Assembly: GCA_046538375.1 (NCBI GenBank)
Contig: JBKHJA010000040.1
Coordinates: 1 to 21,546, forward strand
Length of the DNA stretch: 21,546 nucleotides
From: JBKHJA01 sp046538375
Lineage (GTDB): Bacteria > Acidobacteriota > Aminicenantia > Aminicenantales > Aminicenantaceae
Reading direction: 5' to 3'
Made by a program: the position numbers and the translations under genes. Below, in pieces: positions 1 to 5,386 of this stretch. Position 1 is the stretch's first letter, and each line of letters begins with the position of its first letter. The notes beneath the pieces were generated by a model that saw nothing but the letters and a program-made list of their open reading frames with translations, had not been told where the DNA came from and searched no databases.

Positions 1-47
1 AATTGGGATCGTGTCCCTAATTTCCCATAATTCATGAATAATCCAGG
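1..47. repeat. Right end of a palindromic mobile-type repeat, truncated by the window edge
   Basis: This segment matches 2899-2945 with one difference (position 43, C for G). It ends in TGAATAATCCAGG, the terminal motif of the repeat family described at 52-199 and 2825-2945. It lies 4 nt from the next copy, so the two ends form a perfect 13-bp inverted repeat (35-47 and 52-64) around the loop TAAC. The left half lies outside the window. Confidence 0.8.
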
Positions 48-51
48 TAAC

Positions 52-199
52 CCTGGATTATTCACATAGGTTTTTGATTTCCATGAAAAAGGAAATCAGG
101 GACACCATACCGAATTCAGGAGAATTCGATTCATGTCCCGATTTCCCCTGAAATTCATGACTGCATCTGGGAAAACCTTCAATTTATGAATAATGCAGG
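52..199. repeat. Palindromic MITE/REPIN-like element, 148 bp
   Basis: The terminal inverted repeats are CCTGGATTATTCA at 52-64 and TGAATAATGCAGG at 187-199 (12 of 13 pair). Inside, GGAAATCAGGGACA (91-104) pairs with TGTCCCGATTTCC (134-146), GATTTCC (76-82) can alternatively pair with GGAAATC (91-97), and two GAATTC sites surround AGGA at 112-127. The right core (TGTCCC, ATTTCCC, AATTCATGA) is shared with the element at 2825-2945, which suggests a diverged member of the same family. No transposase is encoded, so it would be a non-autonomous repeat. The mechanism is inferred. Confidence 0.7.
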
Positions 200-565
200 A
201 TAACTAATTTAAATCAATCTTTTATAACATATTGATAATTAATGAGATAGATGAACTAATAACTTCCAGGTGAAATAATTAGCTAGTCATAATAATAACT
301 ATGAACTTTAGGTAATTTTCTCTAATTCATTATTATAATTATATTTAGACGAATTTCTATTTTTTATAGTTATTAAAAATTGCGGATTTTAGGTTAAAAA
401 GGGGGTGGGTTGCCCGTCCAAACATTGCCTGAAATGGTTAAAATTTTAATTTTTATGGCTTCCGGCCAGAATTTGCAATTCAAGACCAGACCCTAAAGCC
501 ATGTTTTATTGGTGTGGATAAGGTGAATTGCCTATTTAAACAAATTTGTCATGAAGGACAAGTGG
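200..565. other. AT-rich intergenic stretch without a recognisable gene
   Basis: This stretch lies between the palindromic repeat and the 3' end of the AbiEii gene. It is strongly AT-rich and has stop codons in all frames. The only structures I see are a 12-bp palindrome TTAAAATTTTAA at 438-449 and a weak stem (TTGTC/GACAA, minus strand) just after the toxin stop codon. No convincing terminator or RNA gene was found. Confidence 0.6.
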
Positions 566-1258
566 TTATCTTTCCTGCTCCAATCGCACCCTCAGAAGGA
601 AGACGGTGTCTTTTTTTAGATTGGCTTTGGCCCAGGTTTTTTCCTTTTCATTTAAAAGCTCGCCCATACCGGAAAGAATATTACGATCTCTGATGGATTC
701 TACAAATTTAATGCATTTCTTTAAATAGTCTTTAAAACTCATCTTGGTCCGCTTCTCGATGATCTCTTTATTGATGGGCCAATGGTTTTTCAAAAAATAC
801 CAGCCATCGTAGACATCACGATGAGCGGTCTTGGTGCGCTCAAGCATAGCTACCAATTTGTGGGCAAACAAATATTCTTTAACCATTACCAGCATGGATA
901 TGCCAAGATAATTTTTAAGCTCATAACGAGTGTCAAAACTCCTCCGATTGATCTCCACTTTAATGTTCTGCGCTTTTTCATCATAGGAAAGAATAAAAAA
1001 CAAGGTGTTCTTGTTTTTATACCTTTCCTTTATGGTTCCATATTCTCGAAGGATTTTTTCAATTTTCTCGAAAACAAGGTTTTCCTTATCATCGTTCAAA
1101 AGATCAAAATCAAGATCCACTGAAAAACGACCGAGATCGTAGAAAAAATGTGCTGCTGAACCGCCTTTGAATCCCAAAACAGGACCAAGGGAGTTATCAA
1201 CATAGATGTCTTTCAGTATTTGAAGGAGGATTGTTTTATGAATGTTTCGATCAAGCAT
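566..1258 (-). CDS. AbiEii-type nucleotidyltransferase toxin (type IV TA)
   Basis: The 230-residue protein has the minimal nucleotidyltransferase fold signature of the AbiEii/AbiGii family. Gly33-Ser34 is followed by acidic residues Asp48, Asp50 and Asp52 in an RFSVDLDFD context, with a later acidic residue Glu102 (KVEINRR). The C-terminal half keeps the family's conserved Lys134 (HKLVAML) and the R147-D148-x2-D151 motif. Known relatives are growth-inhibiting or phage-abortive toxins, and MenT-type members modify tRNA 3' ends. The target here is unknown. ATG at 1258 is preferred over an in-frame TTG at 1267, because the ATG overlaps the antitoxin stop (8-nt overlap) and there is no clear Shine-Dalgarno, consistent with translational coupling. 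It is the second gene of a pair with AbiEi. It is shorter than lactococcal AbiEii (about 300 residues), but all recognisable catalytic motifs are present. Confidence 0.88.
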   Translation of the reverse strand: MLDRNIHKTILLQILKDIYVDNSLGPVLGFKGGSAAHFFYDLGRFSVDLDFDLLNDDKENLVFEKIEKILREYGTIKERYKNKNTLFFILSYDEKAQNIKVEINRRSFDTRYELKNYLGISMLVMVKEYLFAHKLVAMLERTKTAHRDVYDGWYFLKNHWPINKEIIEKRTKMSFKDYLKKCIKFVESIRDRNILSGMGELLNEKEKTWAKANLKKDTVFLLRVRLEQER

Positions 1259-1829
1259 GTTTGGCAAGTTTATGATGCGAATCTAATTTTTTTGCCATTG
1301 CCTTGTTATCATAGATGGGGAACAGTTCAAAGCATTTATTCCAATTTATGGAAGTCAGATTATCAAAGTGGTAGTTCTTGTTCAAATAAATCGTGTCCAA
1401 AAAAGCCCTTTCTTTGGATGCAACAAAATAATTATCTTTTTTCTCTATGCCAAGAGAGTTCGTCAAAATTGTATCCTTAATCTTTCGAAAAACGTATTTT
1501 TGCCCGTCGCAGTTAATCTCTCGCGTCAAGTAACTGACAACGAATATTTGGTCATAATGCTGGAAAATGATGCCTTCTTTTGCCAGAACAGTTTCAAGGC
1601 TGATATAGGCGGGAGTGAATATTTTGTTTGCCAGTTCCAGCTTATCGTAGTCCTTATCTTTGGCATAGATGCCCTTGCGAATCGGGTACAGCAAACCCCT
1701 TTTTACATAGCGATACGCACGTTTTTTAGTAAGATTAACATCTGTTTCGTTCCAAAGCAAAGAAAGCTCTTTGAAAGTATAGACCGTGTTTTTGGAGCGT
1801 AGGAGGATTGAAATATAATCTTTTCTCAT
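1251..1829 (-). CDS. AbiEi-type antitoxin / transcriptional regulator (type IV TA)
   Basis: This is a 192-residue protein. An N-terminal winged-helix region (about residues 1-50, ending in a GLLYPIRKGIYAK wing) is followed by the AbiEi core, recognisable by AYISLETVLAKEGII and the later SKERAFLDTIY segment. Family members bind their own promoter and counteract the partner nucleotidyltransferase, usually without direct toxin contact (type IV). It lies directly upstream of the AbiEii gene and overlaps it by 8 nt. A GTG at 1862 is in frame, but the predicted transcription start is near 1860, so the ATG at 1829 is chosen, giving a leader of about 31 nt. The family call is strong; the start is moderately sure. 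Base composition is AT-rich, as in the rest of the left region and unlike the core genes further right. Confidence 0.87.
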   Translation of the reverse strand: MRKDYISILLRSKNTVYTFKELSLLWNETDVNLTKKRAYRYVKRGLLYPIRKGIYAKDKDYDKLELANKIFTPAYISLETVLAKEGIIFQHYDQIFVVSYLTREINCDGQKYVFRKIKDTILTNSLGIEKKDNYFVASKERAFLDTIYLNKNYHFDNLTSINWNKCFELFPIYDNKAMAKKLDSHHKLAKHA

Positions 1830-1864
1830 ATCTATAAACCAAAGGTCCCCATAATTGGGCACTT

Positions 1865-2029
1865 TTAGTTTAAATTATTACATATAAATGTCAAGCCCTG
1901 GCTTCCCGTGAAATCTTTGCTCTCGGGCATCATTGGGATGGACCAGCCCAGAATAAGACGGCTCTCATCGGTCCCACAGCGCAGGACTGTGGAGCGAGGA
2001 GGGTAACACTCCTGGTCCTTTTCCATCAT
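1865..2029 (-). other. GC-rich segment with a 54-codon reading frame and strong folding potential; unidentified
   Basis: The stretch 1900-2040 is clearly richer in GC than its surroundings. It contains CCACAG/CTGTGG (1974-1979 and 1987-1992), AGGAG/CTCCT (1997-2001 and 2009-2013) and a long-range GGACCAG/CTGGTCC pairing (1940-1946 and 2012-2018). On the minus strand an ATG-started frame (2029 to 1865) stays open for 54 codons, includes the string GTDESRLILGWSIP, and is open further upstream without another start. It has no Shine-Dalgarno site. It could be a structured RNA, a remnant of a transferred gene or repeat, or a small protein. I do not recognise it. Confidence 0.25.
1867..1894 (-). 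promoter_or_regulatory. Predicted sigma70-type promoter of the AbiE operon
   Basis: On the minus strand, a perfect -35 TTGACA (1889-1894) is separated by 16 nt from the -10-like TAAACT (1867-1872, 4 of 6). The expected start of transcription is about 1860, just downstream of the alternative GTG at 1862. This argues that AbiEi begins at the ATG at 1829. AbiEi proteins usually autoregulate here, but I saw no clear paired operator repeats. Confidence 0.5.
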
Positions 2030-2070
2030 CCTGCACCAAAAAAACAGAGCAACTCCAGCCTATGTTTATT

Positions 2071-2100
2071 TTGAAATTTTCTGGTGGTTAGGGTTATAAT
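2071..2100 (+). promoter_or_regulatory. Strong predicted promoter of the orphan 95-residue gene
   Basis: A -35 TTGAAA (2071-2076, 5 of 6) and a perfect -10 TATAAT (2095-2100) are separated by 18 nt. Transcription would start near 2107, giving a leader of about 66 nt before the ATG at 2173. Confidence 0.65.
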
Positions 2101-2172
2101 TCCCAGGACATGATTATCATCAAACTAAGCTTAAATCCATGAAATCAATAAAAAATCTCCATGGAGGATATC

Positions 2173-2460
2173 ATGCATGAAACACATCCTGTAGAAAAAG
2201 AACTTCGCCGGGAGGCAGAAAAAATCAGCAAAAAATACGGAGGAGCTCCGGTCATTATCGTTGTGGGGGGCACAGGAAAAGAAATTCAAGGGAAAGGCAG
2301 GTTGGATAGAACCATGACAGCGTCTTCTATTCCGGAGAAAAGCCGTGTTGGTGAATTATTTGGACTGCTCCAAACATCCATCCAGATTGAATCCATAAAA
2401 CACTTTTGTCCGGGGGTTTTTCAGAAGAAAAAAGACGTGGATTCTATGGTCACCTGTTGA
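2173..2460 (+). CDS. Orphan 95-residue protein, function unknown
   Basis: I do not recognise the family. The start is the ATG at 2173, because a GGAGG Shine-Dalgarno lies at 2163-2167 with 5 nt spacing; the earlier in-frame ATG at 2161 would overlap that site. A strong promoter lies at 2071-2100, so this is probably a real gene. The protein has a charged N-terminal helix (VEKELRREAEKISKKYG), a hydrophobic strand and glycine turn (APVIIVVGGTGKE), then a basic/Thr-Ser segment (GRLDRTMTASSIPEKS) and a short helix. There is no signal peptide or membrane segment. GGTGKE is not a convincing P-loop because the expected GxxxxGK[ST] spacing is absent. It stands alone between the AbiE pair and a block of repeats. 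A DNA- or nucleotide-related role is possible but unsupported. Confidence 0.65.
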   Translation: MHETHPVEKELRREAEKISKKYGGAPVIIVVGGTGKEIQGKGRLDRTMTASSIPEKSRVGELFGLLQTSIQIESIKHFCPGVFQKKKDVDSMVTC

Positions 2461-2525
2461 AATAGAGAGAAATTTTAAAAGGATACGGGCTAATCCGCAG
2501 TTCTCAAGAAATAAAAGAATCTGTC

Positions 2526-2614
2526 TATGCACTTTACTCAAGTAACTACATTATTTTGTGTAATAATTTTTATTCTTAACACTACATATTGTGATTACTT
2601 GAGCTATATGCATA
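2526..2614. repeat. 89-bp imperfect inverted repeat
   Basis: The arms TATGCA...CTCAAGTAACTACATTA (2526-2553) and its imperfect reverse complement (2587-2614) enclose an AT-rich centre. The best-conserved part is CTCAAGTAA / TTACTTGAG. A second short inverted repeat, TATATGC-ATAA-GCATATA, follows at 2605-2622. No coding potential is seen. It may be a degraded MITE or a 3' structure behind the orphan gene. Confidence 0.5.
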
Positions 2615-2641
2615 AGCATATAAAAGAATTTAGTTGTGCAG

Positions 2642-2666
2642 TGTGTATGTAGACACAGGAAGGGAT
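2642..2666. repeat. 25-bp dispersed repeat, copy 1
   Basis: This copy matches 4315-4339 at 24 of 25 positions. It contains the short inverted repeat TGTGT-ATGTAG-ACACA followed by RGAAGGGAT. Two copies lie on either side of the radical SAM gene in the same orientation. Confidence 0.65.
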
Positions 2667-2700
2667 ATAAAAAATAAAGGCACCTTAGTCAAGTTAGAAC

Positions 2701-2803
2701 AACCGGGGACGGTTCTCTTTTCCTCTCTTTTTTATTTAATCTAGAAAACAAAACCACTTCTCAATCCTATCTTGAGAATTGAGAAAAAAGAACCGTCCCC
2801 GTT
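2701..2803. repeat. Inverted-repeat element with GGGGACGGTTCT ends
   Basis: AACCGGGGACGGTTCT at 2701-2716 is repeated inverted at 2789-2803, with one base missing but GGGGACGGTTCT exact. The 72-nt interior is AT-rich and has its own hairpin, TTCTCAAT/ATTGAGAA at 2758-2765 and 2778-2785. Repeats of this general form resemble REP or MITE elements moved by REP-associated tyrosine transposases; that link is inference. No transposase is present in this window. Confidence 0.6.
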
Positions 2804-2824
2804 TATTATCAAAAAATTTATTAG

Positions 2825-2945
2825 CCTGGATTATTCATGAATTCGCTGGAAACAATGTATATGAGGCAGGAAATTGGGGACATGACCCAATTTTCTGAAA
2901 TTGGGATCGTGTCCCTAATTTCCCATAATTCATGAATAATGCAGG
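2825..2945. mobile_element. 121-bp MITE/REPIN-like palindromic element with possible TTAG duplication
   Basis: The terminal inverted repeats are 19 bp with 18 matches (2825-2843 and 2927-2945; CCTGGATTATTCATGAATT against AATTCATGAATAATGCAGG). A second imperfect palindrome lies inside: GGGACATGACCCAATTT (from 2877) against AAATTGGGATCGTGTCCC. The element is flanked by TTAG at 2821-2824 and TTAG at 2946-2949, a plausible 4-bp target duplication. It ends exactly where the TAA stop codon of the radical SAM gene begins (minus strand). Its right 47 bp reappear at 1-47. No protein is encoded, so mobility would depend on a transposase elsewhere. Confidence 0.7.
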
Positions 2946-3962
2946 TTAGGTAGATATTCTGGGAATATACCTCTTAATTTCACAGTCCTGATTCGAACTG
3001 CACTGCACACAATTCCTTGGATGGGTATGGCAGCCTTTGTAGAAGGCATATGAACCTGCAAGGCGGGCACCTTCTTTTGTGTAATTCTCCTTTAATTCAC
3101 TTGCTGCATCGATAGAACGGCCTGGAATATCAGTATGTCCAGACCAGTAAGCATTCTCCAAACCAGAATCCTTAGCAATGGCCACACACTTGTCCATAAG
3201 GCTCCGATCTGCGCCCCAGTGGTTTTCTAGAATGAAGTTCGGTCTAAAGGCCAGAAAGCAAACCGGCAGTGCAGTGTCGATATCAGCTATGAATTCTGTG
3301 AGCGGCTTTATCTCGTCCTCATTCATTCTGGGGATTACAAGGATTCTGTATTCCCAAAGTTTCTCCTTTGCATATCGGCCTGTATATTCAGCATTCCTCA
3401 GGACGGGACCTGACGAGGCGCCTGTAAGGGCGCGGTGGACTTCATCATGGTAAGCCTTCAAATCATAGGTAATGGATGTTGTAAAACCTAATACCCTATT
3501 CAAGCTCTTCTCAGTCAAGTAGCCATTAGTGTCAAAATTGACCTTAATATCAGGTTTTATCTTCCTGGCTTCCTCAACAACCTTTTCAATGTACGGCAGG
3601 TGAACGGTTGCTTCTCCACCTGAAAAGAATATTCTGTCAGCAGCCATAGTTTTTGCTGACCAAGAATCAAGCTGGTTTATACATTCTTTTGCCAGTTCTT
3701 TTGGATCTTTGTATCCTCTTTGTTTGATCCCGTTATCCGGGTATTGCGAAATGGTCCAGTTTTGGCAATTCAAGCATCTATAATTACAGCCAGCCATAAA
3801 AACGGTGTAGCTTTCAGGAGGTGCAGGATGCAGAGTTGCAGAGGCAACAACTGGCATTGAGATCCTGCAGACGCCCAGTTCTCCCTCTAATCGGTTCACT
3901 CCGCATTTGTGCTCGCAGAGTTCACAATTCTTTAGATCCTTAAGGAAATCCGATTCGTTCAT
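2946..3962 (-). CDS. Radical SAM enzyme with N- and C-terminal Cys clusters (activase/AmrS/PflX-like)
   Basis: The 338-residue protein carries the radical SAM [4Fe-4S] motif as C59-x3-C63-x2-C66 (AGCNYRCLNCQNW) and an SAM-binding-type FFSGGEAT motif. Residues 13-32 hold a C-x2-C-x3-C-x11-C cluster (CELCEHKC...GVCR), similar to that of AmrS- and PflX-type proteins related to pyruvate-formate-lyase activases. The C-terminus has a further C311-x6-C318-x2-C321-x5-C327, which could bind an auxiliary iron-sulfur cluster. The substrate is unknown. No glycyl-radical enzyme, Memo or AMMECR1 partner is adjacent. The gene stands alone among repeats, its stop abuts a palindromic element, and it lacks a clear Shine-Dalgarno. 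Acquisition by transfer, with relatives in archaea or anaerobes, is plausible but not shown. Confidence 0.85.
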   Translation of the reverse strand: MNESDFLKDLKNCELCEHKCGVNRLEGELGVCRISMPVVASATLHPAPPESYTVFMAGCNYRCLNCQNWTISQYPDNGIKQRGYKDPKELAKECINQLDSWSAKTMAADRIFFSGGEATVHLPYIEKVVEEARKIKPDIKVNFDTNGYLTEKSLNRVLGFTTSITYDLKAYHDEVHRALTGASSGPVLRNAEYTGRYAKEKLWEYRILVIPRMNEDEIKPLTEFIADIDTALPVCFLAFRPNFILENHWGADRSLMDKCVAIAKDSGLENAYWSGHTDIPGRSIDAASELKENYTKEGARLAGSYAFYKGCHTHPRNCVQCSSNQDCEIKRYIPRIST

Positions 3963-4066
3963 AGATTACCAACTCACACTAAAAAAGATACCACACAAAC
4001 AGTAAAACTATCAGCTAAAAGTCAGAATTTTGTCACATATTGGATATATTTTAGGTTGTTTTTTAT

Positions 4067-4280
4067 TTTCTCTAGAGAAAGATGTGAGTGGAGCGAAATA
4101 ATTAATTTCGGGAGGTAAAAAAAGGCCCTAAAGCTAAGGGAGCAGGGAATCCCCATCCAGTCTCAAGCTGTCCAGATCCTGAGACTGGATACTCAATCAC
4201 TTATTCGTGGATTAGGCGATTGAATATCCTGTCCCCCAATTAATAGTATCCAAAGGGGAGAAAGGGGAAAGTCCCCTTTT
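4067..4280. repeat. Non-coding region with a series of hairpins
   Basis: Between the radical SAM and galU genes the sequence holds a perfect palindrome TTTCTCTAGAGAAA (4067-4080), CGAAAT/ATTTCG around AATTA, a perfect 11-bp stem ATCCAGTCTCA/TGAGACTGGAT (4155-4165 and 4180-4190), a following stem around CAATC/GATTG (4191-4198 and 4218-4225), and AAAGGGGA-AAG-TCCCCTTT (4261-4279). No reading frame of interest is seen. This may be a structured RNA, stacked repeat remnants, or bidirectional transcription barriers. Confidence 0.45.
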
Positions 4281-4314
4281 ATTGCCTTTCAACCCCTAAT
4301 TATTAATTATTTAT

Positions 4315-4339
4315 TGTGTATGTAGACACAAGAAGGGAT
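4315..4339. repeat. 25-bp dispersed repeat, copy 2
   Basis: This is the second copy of the TGTGTATGTAGACACA-type repeat at 2642-2666 (24 of 25 identical, same orientation). It lies just beyond the galU terminator. Confidence 0.65.
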
Positions 4340-4340
4340 T

Positions 4341-4372
4341 AAAAAACAAAAGTCCCCACTCACAGACTTTTG
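4341..4372 (-). terminator. Intrinsic terminator of galU, with the stop codon in its loop
   Basis: On the minus strand, CAAAAGTC (4365-4372) pairs perfectly with GACTTTTG (4347-4354) around a 10-nt loop (4355-4364), followed by six T (4341-4346). The galU TGA (4360-4362) lies in the loop, so the hairpin overlaps the end of the coding sequence. Confidence 0.7.
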
Positions 4373-5220
4373 AGATAATCGGTGAGTTTTTCTTTAAACT
4401 CCGGCCTTTTTAAGGCCAGCTCAATATTGGCTTTGATGAATTCCAGTTTGTCTCCCGCATCATACCGCGTTCCCTCAAACAGATAGCCGTAGACGGGCTG
4501 GGTGTCCATCAGAATTCTTATGGAATCGGTGATCTGGATCTCTCTCCTTTTGTCCGGCTTGGTCTGTCTAATGGCTTCAAAAATCTCAGGAGTGAACACA
4601 TACCTGCCGATAATGGCCAGATCAGAAAAAGCCTTCTCTGGACCGGGTTTCTCCATCATATCTTCGATCTGAAACAACCTCTCAGACACCTGCTTGGGTT
4701 TGATTATTCCATACTTTTTGGTGCCTTCCTCATCTACCCGTCCCAGCACAATAACCGATCCTTTGACTTCCAGGAAGGCATCGATAAGCTGTCTGGTGCA
4801 AGGCTTGGTAGGGCAGTCAAAAATATCATCGGGAAGCAGGACAGCAAAAGGCTCCCGGCCGATGTAATCCTCTCCCACCTGGATCGCATGTCCAAGGCCC
4901 AGGGCCTCCTTCTGGCGGATATAACAGAATTCAGCCAGGTTGGATATTCTTTCAATCTCTTCTAAAAATTCGAGTTTCCCTTTTTTCCGGAGAAACTCTT
5001 CCAGCTCAGGACTCTTGTCAAAATAATCCGCTATGGACGATTTTCCTCTGCTGGTGATGATGACAATGTTCTCAATTCCCGACTGAACAGCCTCCTCCAC
5101 CCCGTACTGGATGAGCGGCTTGTCCACCACCGCCAGCATCTCTTTGGGCTGGGATTTGGTGGCCGGGAGAAACCGGGTGCCAAATCCTGCCGATGGAATG
5201 AGTGCTTTTCGAATGTTCAT
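4360..5220 (-). CDS. galU: UTP--glucose-1-phosphate uridylyltransferase
   Basis: This cytoplasmic enzyme makes UDP-glucose from UTP and glucose 1-phosphate, for glycolipid, polysaccharide and LPS-type sugar synthesis. The 286 residues match the usual bacterial GalU length. Visible motifs are the nucleotide-binding AGFGTRFLPATKSQPKEML (11-29), LLPDD (128-132; Asp131/132 region), EKP (190-192) and RYDAGDK (252-258). The ATG at 5220 has an AGAGGA Shine-Dalgarno 4 nt upstream. It is the last gene of the clpB-NifU-FadL-galU series, 166 bp after the FadL gene, and is followed by an intrinsic terminator. The wide gap may hide its own promoter; I found no clear one, only a 7-bp stem AAGGGAT/ATCCCTT at 5307-5333. 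Confidence 0.96.
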   Translation of the reverse strand: MNIRKALIPSAGFGTRFLPATKSQPKEMLAVVDKPLIQYGVEEAVQSGIENIVIITSRGKSSIADYFDKSPELEEFLRKKGKLEFLEEIERISNLAEFCYIRQKEALGLGHAIQVGEDYIGREPFAVLLPDDIFDCPTKPCTRQLIDAFLEVKGSVIVLGRVDEEGTKKYGIIKPKQVSERLFQIEDMMEKPGPEKAFSDLAIIGRYVFTPEIFEAIRQTKPDKRREIQITDSIRILMDTQPVYGYLFEGTRYDAGDKLEFIKANIELALKRPEFKEKLTDYLKSL

Positions 5221-5386
5221 TTTATCCTCTTAAATCGTTCATGATGATTATTTCAGGAGCCAATCGATCCCTACTCTGTGTATGAATTTGCGAAAATCAA
5301 CTGTGAAAGGGATCGGTTTTGGCTCAATCCCTTCTGATTTTCTCTTTGGACTATGAATGAACGGTGATCTTCTTTTTCCTCTCCCC

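Noticed and set aside
782..1802. Plus-strand frames opposite the AbiE genes
   Set aside because: They are antisense to two recognisable proteins and have no supporting signals.
2009..2037. tRNA-like 3' end (CTGCACCA)
   Set aside because: No acceptor, anticodon or T-arm can be fitted upstream on either strand.
2239..2280. P-loop in the orphan protein (GGTGKE)
   Set aside because: The Walker A spacing and the Ser/Thr after Lys are absent.
1..4359. CRISPR array
   Set aside because: The repeats are few, palindromic and irregularly spaced, with no spacer pattern or cas gene.
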